Origin: Gammaproteobacteria bacterium
Lineage (GTDB): Bacteria; Pseudomonadota; Gammaproteobacteria; Steroidobacterales; Steroidobacteraceae
Direction of reading: 5' to 3'
Assembly: GCA_005878835.1 (NCBI GenBank)
Contig: VBMV01000110.1
Location: forward strand, 1-40,886
DNA length: 40,886 bases
Shown piece after piece: positions 32,748-40,886 of the stretch. Below the pieces are notes generated by a model that worked only from the letters and a program-made list of their open reading frames with translations, was not told where the DNA came from and ran no database searches. The translations under genes and the position numbers were made by a program. How positions within the stretch are numbered: position 1 is the first letter of the stretch; every line of letters starts with the position of its first letter.

Positions 32748-34367
32748 ATGAAAAACGCATGGGCGGCCGTACTAGCGCTTGTGCCGACCGGGCTCGCCGT
32801 GGCGCAAACAGAGAGCGCTGCGCCGCAGTACGGTGAGGAGTATCGACCGCAATACCACTTCTCGCCTCCGCAGCAATGGATGAATGACCCTAACGGTCTG
32901 GTCTATTTCCAAGGGACGTATCACCTCTTCTATCAATATCACCCCTACGGAAACACCTGGGGTCCGATGCACTGGGGACACGCCATCAGCAAGGACATGG
33001 TGTATTGGGAGAACTTGCCGATAGCTCTGTTTCCGGACATCAATGGAGCGATTTTCTCCGGTAGCGCGGTCGTCGACTGGAAGAACACCTCCGGGTTTGG
33101 TGTCGATGCCACCCCGCCGCTGGTCGCCGTCTTCACCTATCACGATCATCTTGCGCAAAACCTTGGCAGAGTCGATTTTCAGACGCAGGGAATCGCCTAC
33201 AGTCTCGACGGTGGCCGTTCCTGGGCCAAGTATGGCGGCAACCCCGTGTTGCAAAATCCCGGGAATCGGGACTTTCGCGATCCCAAGGTGTTTTGGTACG
33301 CGCGGCAAGCGAAGTGGATCATGACACTCGCTGTTTCGGACCACGTGAGCTTTTACTCGTCAAAGGACCTGAAGACCTGGACGCATGAGAGCGACTTCGG
33401 CCGTGAGTGGGGCGCTCACGGTGGTGTGTGGGAATGTCCCGACCTTATTGAAATGCAGATCGATGGAAAAGACGCCAGGAAGTTTGTTCTTTTGGTCAGT
33501 ACCAACCCCGGCGGCCCAAATGGTGGTTCCGCCACTCAATATTTCCTAGGTGACTTTGATGGCGTGCGGTTTAGTCTCGATCCCGACCTGCAGCGGAAGC
33601 TGAAAGCGGCGCCGGCCGAACGGCCGGATCTCGGTGCGGCGCTTTGGCTCGACTACGGTACTGATGACTATGCGGGCTCCACCTGGTCAGACGTTCGCGC
33701 CGAGGACGGCAGGGTTTTGTTCATCGGCTGGATGAATAACTGGGAGTACGCCAGCAAGGTGCCCACGCAACGATGGCGCGGCGCCATGACGATCCCGCGT
33801 GAGTTGAAGCTGGTCAGGACCGCCCGGGGGCTCGAGCTCCATTCGACGCCGGCGGCCGAGTTACAGACGTTGCGCACGAAGGACTGGCCGATCAGACGGA
33901 GGAGGATCAGACAGGAAACGGACTTGACCGGCTCGGCGGGAACGAAGTCGGGACTGTTCGAAGTGCAGTTGAGCCTCAAGCTTGGAAGTGCCCAAATCGC
34001 AGCGCTTTCGCTCAGGAACGCGAATCGGGCTGCGACCGTGTTCCGGATCAATAGACCGGCAGGACGCTATGAGTTGGATCGCTCCGCGTCGGGGGCGGTG
34101 AAGTTCAGTCCGCCGTTTGCCAGGCTGCAAACCGCACCTTTGGTCGGGACTGGCAACAACATATCGTTGCGGGTATTCGTCGATCGTTCGTCCGTAGAAG
34201 TCTTCGTCAACGGCGGTGAGACTGTGTTCACTGCGATAGTGTTTCCGGAGACACCGTACGACAGCGTTGTCCTGAGTGCGGACAGGGAAGTCGAGTTGCA
34301 GTCCGGCGCGATTGACGGATTGAGATCCATTTGGAATGAGACCACACTGTCCCAACGAGGCCACTGA
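32748..34367 (+). CDS. Secreted GH32 fructan hydrolase (levanase/inulinase/invertase type)
   Basis: 539-residue glycoside hydrolase family 32 enzyme. The three catalytic motifs are intact: WMNDPNG with nucleophile D47, RDP with transition-state D178 and WECPD with acid/base E229. The five-bladed propeller covers about residues 33-350 and the C-terminal beta-sandwich about 380-530 (VFVDRSSVEVFVNGGE). A signal peptide (MKNAWAAVLALVPTGLAVAQ) shows export to the periplasm or beyond; there is no lipobox. It should release fructose from levan, inulin or sucrose; the arrangement with a fructose-type ABC transporter fits an exo-acting enzyme working on oligosaccharides imported by SusCD. It starts 45 bp after susD. 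Confidence 0.95.
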   Translation: MKNAWAAVLALVPTGLAVAQTESAAPQYGEEYRPQYHFSPPQQWMNDPNGLVYFQGTYHLFYQYHPYGNTWGPMHWGHAISKDMVYWENLPIALFPDINGAIFSGSAVVDWKNTSGFGVDATPPLVAVFTYHDHLAQNLGRVDFQTQGIAYSLDGGRSWAKYGGNPVLQNPGNRDFRDPKVFWYARQAKWIMTLAVSDHVSFYSSKDLKTWTHESDFGREWGAHGGVWECPDLIEMQIDGKDARKFVLLVSTNPGGPNGGSATQYFLGDFDGVRFSLDPDLQRKLKAAPAERPDLGAALWLDYGTDDYAGSTWSDVRAEDGRVLFIGWMNNWEYASKVPTQRWRGAMTIPRELKLVRTARGLELHSTPAAELQTLRTKDWPIRRRRIRQETDLTGSAGTKSGLFEVQLSLKLGSAQIAALSLRNANRAATVFRINRPAGRYELDRSASGAVKFSPPFARLQTAPLVGTGNNISLRVFVDRSSVEVFVNGGETVFTAIVFPETPYDSVVLSADREVELQSGAIDGLRSIWNETTLSQRGH

Positions 34368-34412
34368 AGTGGACTCTTATGAGCCGACATCACGGCGCGG
34401 CTCGGGGAGCCC

Positions 34413-35933
34413 GTGATCGTGCTTGAGATGCGCCGCATCTCCAAGACGTTTGCCGGGACCAAGGCACTGCACGGCGTAGATCTCGCCATTTACCCCGGTG
34501 AGGTGCATGCGCTGATGGGCGAAAACGGCGCCGGCAAGTCGACTCTGATGAAAATACTGGCAGGTGCCTGCAGCGCAGATCCCGGTGGCGAGATTTGGAT
34601 GGACGGTCAGCGCATCGAGATCTCGAGTCCTCTCGCCGCCCGGCGCCATGGCATCGCGATTATTTATCAGGAATTATCGCTGGCCCCGAATCTGAGCGTG
34701 GCCGAAAATATTCACCTCGGCCAGGAGATCGGGCGTGCCGGCATCCTGGATCGTGCCACCATGGATCGCGCCGCCGAAGCCGCACTGCGCCGACTCGGCG
34801 CGAACTTCGGACCCCGCACGTCACTCGCGGCTTTGTCGGTTGCCGAGCGACAACTGGTCGAAATCGCGCGCGCCGTGCATGCACGATCGCGCATCCTGGT
34901 GATGGACGAGCCAACTACTGCACTGTCGTCGCGTGAGACGGATTACTTGTTCGCTCTAATCCGCGAGCTCCGCGCCGGTGGACTCGCAATCATCTATATC
35001 TCACATCGGATGGCCGAAGTATATGAACTCGCCGACCGTGTGAGCGTATTGCGCGATGGCACTTACGTGGGAAGCATACAGCGCGGTCAAATTGACCCCG
35101 ACACGATAGTACGCATGATGGTTGGTCGCGAGTTATCGTCATTCTATAAGCATGAACACCGCGCGCGGCTCGCCGATACGCCGACGCTCGAAGTGCGCGC
35201 CTTGGGAGACGGTCGGCGCGTTCACGACTGCTCGTTCGCGATCCGCGCTGGTGAAGTGCTCGGCCTGGCTGGGATGGTGGGCGCGGGCCGCACCGAGCTC
35301 GCGCGGTTGCTGTTTGGCGCGGCTGGGGACAAGTCAGGTGACATCATTCTCGAGGGAATAACGAGATATTTCCATCAGCCCAGGGAGGCCATCGCTGCCG
35401 GGGTCGCGTACTTGACGGAAGACCGCAAGATCGACGGCCTGTTCTTGGACATGGCTGTTGCCGACAACATCATTCTATGCACGATCGAAAACGACGCTCG
35501 CTTCGGCGGCATTCTCGATCGCGCTCGCGGGCGGCAACGTGCCGTCGCTGCCATCCGCGCGCTCGGCATTCGGGTTGCAAGCCCGACGGTTGGGGTCGGC
35601 TTGCTCTCGGGCGGCAACCAGCAGAAAGTGCTGCTGTCGCGCTTGCTGGAAGCGCATCCCAAGGTACTGATCCTCGACGAACCGACCCGCGGTATCGACA
35701 TCGGCGCCAAGTTCGAAATTTACAGAATCATCGACCAGCTGGCGGGGACCGGCGTGGCCATCCTGCTTATCTCGTCGGAACTGGCGGAGATCATAGGCAT
35801 CTCCGATCGCGTGCTGGTGATGCGTGAGGGGAGAATCGCCGGCGAGCTGACGGGCAGCGAGATGAACCAGGAGAACATCGTCGCGCTAGCCACTGGCAGC
35901 CAGGCATCGCCCGCAAGGCGAGCGATACAATGA
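34413..35933 (+). CDS. Sugar ABC transporter, duplicated ATP-binding protein (RbsA/FrcA type)
   Basis: 506-residue tandem ATPase. The first domain has Walker [10 protein letters not shown] (about 36-44), the signature-like LSVAERQ and Walker [12 protein letters not shown]. The second has the degenerate Walker [10 protein letters not shown] typical of RbsA proteins, signature LSGGNQQK and Walker [13 protein letters not shown]. It powers import of a monosaccharide, most likely fructose given the GH32 and the kinase. GTG at 34413 is used; GGGGAG lies three bases upstream and a GTG at 34419 is an alternative with better spacing. The last codons overlap the permease start (ATGA). Confidence 0.94.
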   Translation: MIVLEMRRISKTFAGTKALHGVDLAIYPGEVHALMGENGAGKSTLMKILAGACSADPGGEIWMDGQRIEISSPLAARRHGIAIIYQELSLAPNLSVAENIHLGQEIGRAGILDRATMDRAAEAALRRLGANFGPRTSLAALSVAERQLVEIARAVHARSRILVMDEPTTALSSRETDYLFALIRELRAGGLAIIYISHRMAEVYELADRVSVLRDGTYVGSIQRGQIDPDTIVRMMVGRELSSFYKHEHRARLADTPTLEVRALGDGRRVHDCSFAIRAGEVLGLAGMVGAGRTELARLLFGAAGDKSGDIILEGITRYFHQPREAIAAGVAYLTEDRKIDGLFLDMAVADNIILCTIENDARFGGILDRARGRQRAVAAIRALGIRVASPTVGVGLLSGGNQQKVLLSRLLEAHPKVLILDEPTRGIDIGAKFEIYRIIDQLAGTGVAILLISSELAEIIGISDRVLVMREGRIAGELTGSEMNQENIVALATGSQASPARRAIQ

Positions 35934-36958
35934 GTAAGCTCAACGAGACCGTTCCCCATCGCAGTTTCGAAGCGTTGCGCCGCGTCGACTTTCGGGCGGG
36001 ATTCAGGACGATGGGGATGCTGCCGGTACTTGTCATTCTGTGTGGCCTCATCCAGGCGGCAACGATCTATGTGGACGGCGAGGGGCGCTTCATCACCGCG
36101 CAGAACATTTCGATCGTTGCGCAGCAGGCGGCGATCAATACCGTGCTTGGCGCCGGCATGACGCTCGTCATACTCACCGGCGGGATCGATCTCTCGGTCG
36201 GTTCGGTGCTGGCTGCCTCCGCAGTGAGCGCGGTGTTGGTGTCACAAGTCTACGGAGCGTTGGGGGTCGTTGCGGCGCTGGTGATCGGTTTAGGCCTGGG
36301 CTTGCTGAACGGCGCGCTCATATCTTCCATGCGTCTGCCGTCCTTCATCGTGACGCTCGGGTCCATGACTGCGATACGCGGAATTGCACGTCTGCTCGGC
36401 AGCGATACTACGGTTTCCAACCCTGAGCTGCCCTTTGCCTTTCTCGGTAACGGCTCGGTTACTGTCGTTCCTGGACTGTTGTCCGTGCCCTGGCTCGCGC
36501 TGATCGCAGGCAGCGTCATTCTCGCGTGCTGGTTCGTGCTCCGCCGTACAATTTTTGGAGTCAGAATCTATGCCGTAGGAGGCAATGCGGAAGCGGCGCG
36601 TCTCGCAGGCATCAACGTCGGCGCGATACTGTTGCTCGTGTATGGCATTTCCGGCCTGCTGGCCGGCCTCGGCGGGGTGATGTCGGCTGCGCAGCTCTAT
36701 TCGGCCAACGGCCTGCAACTCGGCCAATCTTACGAGCTCGATGCTATCGCTGCCGTGATACTTGGGGGCACAAGTTTCGTCGGCGGCATCGGTACGATCT
36801 GGGGCACTCTGATCGGCGCGCTCATTATCGCCGTGCTGTCAAACGGGCTGATTCTGCTCGGCGTATCCGACATCTGGCAGCTCATTGTTAAAGGCCTGGT
36901 AATCATCGGTGCCGTCGCGCTGGACCGCTACCGACTGCGCGGCAACCCCAGAACGTGA
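35930..36958 (+). CDS. Sugar ABC transporter permease (RbsC/FrcC type)
   Basis: 342-residue inner-membrane protein with about nine to ten hydrophobic segments. Family landmarks: [72 protein letters not shown] and [26 protein letters not shown], all typical of the ribose/fructose/xylose branched permease family. It forms the translocation pore with the RbsA-type ATPase. The ATG at 35930 overlaps the upstream stop by 4 bp and the stop lies within 11 bp of the binding-protein start, so the three genes are tightly coupled. Confidence 0.94.
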   Translation: MSKLNETVPHRSFEALRRVDFRAGFRTMGMLPVLVILCGLIQAATIYVDGEGRFITAQNISIVAQQAAINTVLGAGMTLVILTGGIDLSVGSVLAASAVSAVLVSQVYGALGVVAALVIGLGLGLLNGALISSMRLPSFIVTLGSMTAIRGIARLLGSDTTVSNPELPFAFLGNGSVTVVPGLLSVPWLALIAGSVILACWFVLRRTIFGVRIYAVGGNAEAARLAGINVGAILLLVYGISGLLAGLGGVMSAAQLYSANGLQLGQSYELDAIAAVILGGTSFVGGIGTIWGTLIGALIIAVLSNGLILLGVSDIWQLIVKGLVIIGAVALDRYRLRGNPRT

Positions 36959-36969
36959 GAGTAACGACC

Positions 36970-37896
36970 ATGGTGATACGGATTGTGATTGCCCTCGCGG
37001 CATTGCTCGCGTCGCCGAGCGCGTTGGCCAAAGAGTTGAACTCCATTGGTATTACGGTCGGCTCGCTCGGCAATCCGTTCTTCAATGCTTTGGCCAAGGG
37101 TGCCGAGGCGAAGGCCAAGCAGATCAATCCGAGAGTCAAAGTGACCACGGTTTCCGCGGACTATGATCTCAACAAGCAATTCACACATGTCGACAACTTC
37201 ATCGCCTCGGGGGTCGACCTGATCTTGATCAACGCGGCCGATCCCAAGGCCGCAGCTCCCGCCATCCGCAGAGCGCAACGCGCCGGTATCATCGTCATCG
37301 CGGTGGATGTGGCGGCGCTTGGCGCCGACGCCACGGTGCAGACCGACAACGTGCAGGCGGGGCGCTTGGCCTGCCAATACATCGCCGATCGGCTCGGCGG
37401 CAAGGGAGCTGTAATCATCGAGAACGGCCCGCAGGTGACCGCCGTGATTGATCGAGTGAGCGGTTGCAAGAGCGTCTTCGCGAAATACCCGGATATTAAG
37501 GTGATGTCGTCGGATCAGAGCGGCAAAGGATCACGGGACGGTGGCTTTAGCGTGACGCTCGGCTATTTGACGCGTTATGCGAAAGTCGATGCGATCTTCG
37601 CGATCAACGATCCACAGGCCATCGGGACGGACCTCGCCGCCAAGCAGTTGCGCCGCAAGGGGATCATCATCACTTCGGTGGACGGCGCACCGGACATCGA
37701 AGCCGCCCTGAAGGGCGATTCACAGATTCAGGCCTCAGCGAGCCAGGATCCGTGGGCAATGGCCCAGCTCGCCGTCGACATCGGCGCGGGGATTCTGAAT
37801 GGCAGGAAGCCGGCGCGCGATATGGTACTCATCCCATCGATCCTCGTTACGCGCGAGAATGTGAAGAGTTATCGCGGCTGGTCGTCTCCGCGATGA
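36970..37896 (+). CDS. Periplasmic sugar-binding protein (RbsB/FrcB type)
   Basis: 308-residue substrate-binding protein of the LacI-like PBP type I family. The signal peptide is MVIRIVIALAALLASPSALA, with mature start KELNSIGITVGSLGNPFFNALAKG. Other landmarks are VDLILINAADPKAAAPAIRRA, VAVDV-like and TVQTDNVQAGRLACQYI, AIFAINDPQAIGTDLAAKQ and ITSVDGAPD. Substrate is inferred as fructose from context. The ATG at 36970 gives a clean signal peptide; a GTG at 36955 overlaps the permease stop and would extend it by five residues. Last gene of the operon; the fructokinase gene converges from 8 bp downstream. Confidence 0.93.
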   Translation: MVIRIVIALAALLASPSALAKELNSIGITVGSLGNPFFNALAKGAEAKAKQINPRVKVTTVSADYDLNKQFTHVDNFIASGVDLILINAADPKAAAPAIRRAQRAGIIVIAVDVAALGADATVQTDNVQAGRLACQYIADRLGGKGAVIIENGPQVTAVIDRVSGCKSVFAKYPDIKVMSSDQSGKGSRDGGFSVTLGYLTRYAKVDAIFAINDPQAIGTDLAAKQLRRKGIIITSVDGAPDIEAALKGDSQIQASASQDPWAMAQLAVDIGAGILNGRKPARDMVLIPSILVTRENVKSYRGWSSPR

Positions 37897-37904
37897 GCTC
37901 ACGC

Positions 37905-38777
37905 TCAATCGCGAAACACGTGCGCCTCATAGGGGGGCACCGCGCCGCGGCATGACGCGACAAACCCAGCCAGACGGGCCGCATGCAACAAGGCACGCTG
38001 CGGCGGTTCGTGATGCAGCAATTCGACAACGAGCATGGCCAGAAATGCATCACCAGCACCGACCGTATCCTCGACTCGCGTAGGTATCGCCGGCTGGTCG
38101 TACCACAGCCCATCCCAGTACAGGAGGGCTCCCTGTGGACCGCGCGTGATGCAAAGAGCGTTGACGTCATTGCGCTGCATGAGCGCTTGCCGCAATTGCT
38201 CCGGCTCCGCGCCACAACCCAGCCAGGCGGAGATTGCGCGGCATTCATCCTCGTTGAACTTTGCCAGGGTGGCGCGCGCGAGACTCCAGATGACTACCTC
38301 AGGGTCGATATAAGGGGACCGCAGATTTACATCGAGCACTCTAAAGCGGCCCGCTGCAACCAGCTGTCGGATCGCCTGGCGCGCAGGCTCAGCACGCTGC
38401 GACAACGTGCCATAGATCACGGCGTCCGCCCGAGCGACCCGGGTCACTGCCGCGGGGGTGGCCTTGATCGCGTCCCAAGCTGCTGGTTGTGGAAATGTGT
38501 AGCGGGCCGAACCGCTGCGATCCAACGAAGCGTGCGCTACACCGGTGGGATAGGACGCATCCGCCTGCATCAAGGTGGTGTCTATGTCGAATTGCGTTGC
38601 AGCGCGCATGACGTCGTGGCCGCGTTGATCGTTGCCAACTCGGCTGATCAGCACAGAGTGCGCGCCAAGACGTGCTACATGGGCCGCGGCGTTGAATGGA
38701 GCGCCACCTATGAATTCGCCGCTCGGCAACAGATCCCACAGAGTCTCTCCAACACAGATCACTGTCGGTTGTTTCAT
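37905..38777 (-). CDS. PfkB-family carbohydrate kinase, probable fructokinase
   Basis: 290-residue ribokinase-fold kinase. The N-terminal VGETLWDLLPSG and GGAPFNAAAHVARLG bind sugar, and the C-terminal DTVGAGDAFLAM supplies the anion hole and catalytic Asp. GETLWDLLPSG followed by GGAPFN is the typical fructokinase pattern. It would convert imported fructose to fructose 6-phosphate, joining the locus to glycolysis. The ATG at 38777 was chosen because a strong promoter on this strand would begin transcription near 38781; the ATG at 38789 and GTG at 38816 fall in the -10 and -35 boxes. It is convergent with the ABC operon, so it is expressed separately. Confidence 0.9.
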   Translation of the reverse strand: MKQPTVICVGETLWDLLPSGEFIGGAPFNAAAHVARLGAHSVLISRVGNDQRGHDVMRAATQFDIDTTLMQADASYPTGVAHASLDRSGSARYTFPQPAAWDAIKATPAAVTRVARADAVIYGTLSQRAEPARQAIRQLVAAGRFRVLDVNLRSPYIDPEVVIWSLARATLAKFNEDECRAISAWLGCGAEPEQLRQALMQRNDVNALCITRGPQGALLYWDGLWYDQPAIPTRVEDTVGAGDAFLAMLVVELLHHEPPQRALLHAARLAGFVASCRGAVPPYEAHVFRD

Positions 38778-38787
38778 GCTAAGTGAC

Positions 38788-38816
38788 ATTGTATGTTGCG
38801 ACGATAGTCTTGTCAC
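38788..38816 (-). promoter_or_regulatory. Sigma70-type promoter of the fructokinase gene
   Basis: Read on the - strand: GTGACA (38816-38811), a 17-base spacer and TACAAT (38793-38788), each 5 of 6 to consensus. Predicted start near 38781, only about 4 bases before the ATG at 38777, so the mRNA would be almost leaderless; there is no Shine-Dalgarno before that ATG. Confidence 0.65.
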
Positions 38817-38971
38817 CGCTCGGTGCCGCTACAAAGCCCATTGCGTATGGTGATGCAGAGAGCCAGCGGAGTCTGTGCGTTGCTGCCGCTAACTGGGGTA
38901 GCATCAAGCAGAGGCCGCGGTATACATAGGGAACAGTCGGAGCGAGGCCGACATCCGTCTCCCGCAGGCAG

Positions 38972-40156
38972 GTGCTCGCTGCGCCGGCTGCGCTGGCCGC
39001 GACGAATGTTGTGTCGGAGTTCGCACCTGCCGCGCCTCGCGCTATCTCGAGCGACGGCGGACCGCAACTTTTCGTCGACGATCATTTGATTGCCGACAGT
39101 TCTCTCGAGCGCAAATGGCATCTTCCGGAAATTCAGCGCGGCCCGATACTGCTGGCCGAGACAGCTCTCGAGCTGAACGGCGGCAATCGACCGGTCGCGG
39201 CGCCGTTTTCTGACGGCCTGTTCTACGACCCTGCCGACGGGCTCTTTAAGTTGTGGTATCACGCGGGTTGGTTTGATGGGATCGCTTACGCCACCAGCAC
39301 CGATGGCATTCATTGGACCCGGCCCCGGCTCGATATCGGGCTCGGCACCAATCGCGTACTGGCAAAACGCGACGGCTACTCTCGCGACGGATCAACGACC
39401 TGGCTCGATCTGAACAGCTCCGAGCCCGAGGAACGCTACAAGCATTTTGTCTACTTCCGCCGGCAGGGGAGCCCGTCTATTGGGGAGGTGTATACGTCCG
39501 CCGATGGCCGCCACTGGAGGCTCCGCCGGCTCACTGGCTCGCTGGGTGACAATTCGTGCTTCTACTACGACTCGTTCCGAAAGGTCTGGGTGTGGTCGAT
39601 AAGAAGGACCGCTACCTCCCCGCGCGATCACACGGGAATGCTCAGAGTCAGGGTCCGCCGCGAGCACCCGGATTTTCTCGAAAGTGCCTCATGGACTGAT
39701 GGGGACATCCTGGGTCCGGCTATGGAAGCGGACTCGCTCGATTTGCCCGACCCGCAGCTGGGTTACCCGACGCAGCTCTATCACAAGACCGCGGTCTCTT
39801 ATGAGAGCATCATGCTCGGGAGCTTCCTAATACATCGCGGGCCGCCCAACGAGATCTGCGAGAGAGATAGACGCCCCAAGATCACCGACATCACCCTTGG
39901 CTACAGCCGCGACGGGATGAATTGGCTGCGCCCCGATCGCCGACCATTCATTGCTTCCTCGCCCGAGCGCGGTACGTGGAATTTTGGCTACATCCATCCG
40001 GCGGGTGGTGTGTGCTTGATCGTCGCTGACAAGCTGCACTTCTACTTTGGCGCTTGGTCCGGCGTCTCTCCAGCTCTGGGCGCCGATATGTATGCCGGCG
40101 GAAGCACCGGGCTTGCGACGCTCCGCCGCGACGGGTTTGCTTCGCTGGAGGCCTGA
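38972..40156 (+). CDS. Tat-signal glycosidase-like propeller protein, broken at both ends
   Basis: 394-codon main part of a protein of the secreted beta-propeller group with GH32/GH43-like repeats (GPQLFVDDHLIAD, LFYDPADGLFKLWYHAG, GIAYATSTDGIHWTRP, ITLGYSRDGMNWLRP, GTWNFGYIHPAGG). The frame is open upstream to a TAG at 38927 and there encodes RPTSVSRRQVLAAPAALAAT, a Tat signal, yet no ATG, GTG or TTG exists before the GTG at 38972, which is inside the signal. At the other end a TGA (40154-40156) interrupts the protein, whose missing C-terminal domain continues in the same frame. It is therefore probably a pseudogene, although a shortened protein could still be made. It is divergent from the fructokinase and may have been the locus's accessory glycosidase. 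Confidence 0.7.
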   Translation: MLAAPAALAATNVVSEFAPAAPRAISSDGGPQLFVDDHLIADSSLERKWHLPEIQRGPILLAETALELNGGNRPVAAPFSDGLFYDPADGLFKLWYHAGWFDGIAYATSTDGIHWTRPRLDIGLGTNRVLAKRDGYSRDGSTTWLDLNSSEPEERYKHFVYFRRQGSPSIGEVYTSADGRHWRLRRLTGSLGDNSCFYYDSFRKVWVWSIRRTATSPRDHTGMLRVRVRREHPDFLESASWTDGDILGPAMEADSLDLPDPQLGYPTQLYHKTAVSYESIMLGSFLIHRGPPNEICERDRRPKITDITLGYSRDGMNWLRPDRRPFIASSPERGTWNFGYIHPAGGVCLIVADKLHFYFGAWSGVSPALGADMYAGGSTGLATLRRDGFASLEA

Positions 40157-40588
40157 GCCGGTGGTGCGTCAATGACGACTACGAAGATCCTCTTCAGTGG
40201 CAAGCATCTATTCGTCAATGCCAACGCTGAGGGGGGCAACTCACGGTTGAGGTCTTTGACGGCTCCGGAGTTACGTTGCGCGGCTTCGCTGCCGATCGCT
40301 GCATTCCGATACGCGCCGAAGGGACGCGACAGATGGTGCGGTGGCAGAGCTCAAGCGGCTTGTCTCGGCTAACTAATTGGCAAGCCGGTGCGCATCCGGT
40401 TTTACCTCGTTCGCGCGCAGCTCTATTCGTTTTGGGTCAGCCCAAGCGTTTCCGGCGAGAGTCTCGGCTGCGTTGCCGCGGGAGGCCCGGGCCTTAATGG
40501 GTCGCAAGACAGCACTACCAATGCCGGTTCCTCTGCGAGCGAAACATCGGCATACCCAGGACAACTTCATTCTGGTTTGCTGTGCTGA
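40157..40588 (+). pseudogene. Detached C-terminal domain of the preceding glycosidase-like gene
   Basis: After the TGA the same frame continues ILFSGKHLFVNANAEGG (40187-40236), then at a six-G run (40231-40236) shifts frame to QLTVEVFDGSGVTLRGFAADRC and QMVRWQSSSGLSRL, and near 40379 returns to the first frame with GKPVRIRFYLVRAQLYSFWVS and GCVAAGGPG. These are consecutive pieces of the C-terminal beta-sandwich of the same family, so one nonsense change and two opposite frameshifts have occurred. The stop of the last piece is at 40586-40588. Confidence 0.75.
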
Positions 40589-40627
40589 CGATTGTGGGCT
40601 GGGAGGCGCGGAGGAGGATTGATGCAA

Positions 40628-40731
40628 CTCAATCATTCCGATGACGGCTGCCAGTACACCAGCTTCCGTTTCGGCAAGCGCTGCCGGGCGTCCTGCCCTC
40701 TCTCGGCTCGGTACGCGATGCATACGACAAT
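40628..40731 (+). mobile_element. IS3-family transposase (OrfB) remnant
   Basis: The frame from 40628 reads LNHSDDGCQYTSFRFGKRCRAS, matching the integrase-core segment HSDQGSQYTS..FGKRC of IS3-family OrfB, and after a -1 shift at about 40688 continues VLPSLGSVRDAYDN, the following catalytic region. About 35 residues remain and homology stops at YDN. No inverted repeats were recognised. The piece is non-functional. Confidence 0.72.
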
Positions 40732-40846
40732 TGGGTACGTCAGATTCGGGAGTTCGCAAAGATCATCGTTGCCCAGGTCGCTGAGTCTGATTCTCGGTAG
40801 TAGGCGGGGAAGCTGCCGAGTGCTCGAATCTGCGGAAGTAATACGC

Positions 40847-40852
40847 TATAAT
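40847..40852 (+). promoter_or_regulatory. Possible -10 box near the right edge
   Basis: TATAAT (40847-40852) in an AT-rich stretch that contrasts with the GC-rich surroundings. No good -35 was found; any gene would lie beyond the window. Confidence 0.25.
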
Positions 40853-40886
40853 TTATTGAAATTCCTTATCAAACTGGCTCCCCGGG

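Overview
The window looks like a chromosomal segment from a free-living, high-GC Gram-negative bacterium, most likely a gammaproteobacterium of the soil type (Steroidobacter/xanthomonad-like). This is inference. It rests on a yaeQ gene, TonB-dependent receptors of the short proteobacterial layout (signal peptide, then a plug starting EVVVTG), a Spinster-type MFS transporter and an RbsABC/Frc-type sugar ABC transporter. No rRNA or tRNA gene was found.

Region 1 (1-9138) holds a 5'-truncated carboxylesterase with a TonB-dependent receptor on the + strand. On the - strand are a secreted acetamidase/formamidase-like protein, a B12-binding-type radical SAM protein, YaeQ and a DinB-fold protein. A short remnant of a pseudouridine synthase gene lies between the formamidase and the radical SAM gene.

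Region 2 (9410-25298) is a catabolic block bordered by two toxin-antitoxin modules: Phd/ParE on the left, Phd/VapC on the right. Between them are a PuuE-type allantoinase/polysaccharide deacetylase-fold enzyme, an extended SDR, an M20 carbamoylase/allantoate-amidohydrolase-like enzyme, a classical SDR, a periplasmic SMP-30 lactonase, an MFS transporter and a TonB-dependent receptor. These are followed by a TudS-related protein with a Cys-less translationally coupled paralogue, a ThDP enzyme, an aldo/keto reductase and a secreted metallo-beta-lactamase-fold lactonase-like enzyme. The parts suggest uptake and stepwise breakdown of an amide/ureide- or lactone-containing organic compound; the substrate is not evident.

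Region 3 (25489-38816) is a fructan-utilisation locus and the most unusual part. A GntR-HTH/LacI-type sensor regulator (AraR layout) precedes a SusC/RagA receptor, a SusD/RagB lipoprotein, a secreted GH32 levanase/inulinase-like enzyme and a three-gene fructose/ribose-type ABC transporter. A PfkB-type fructokinase lies convergently at the end. SusC/SusD pairs are the hallmark of Bacteroidota polysaccharide utilisation loci, whereas the ABC transporter is of proteobacterial type, so the locus appears chimeric. Inferred flow: SusCD carries fructo-oligosaccharides across the outer membrane, GH32 releases fructose, the ABC transporter imports it and the kinase phosphorylates it. A near-identical 10-bp motif (TGKTATAACA) precedes both the regulator and susC and is a candidate operator.

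Region 4 (38930-40886) is decaying: a Tat-signal glycosidase-like gene lacking a start codon, with an in-frame stop and compensating frameshifts, then an IS3-family transposase scrap. Together with the AraC and pseudouridine-synthase remnants, this points to repeated insertion and deletion around the accessory clusters.
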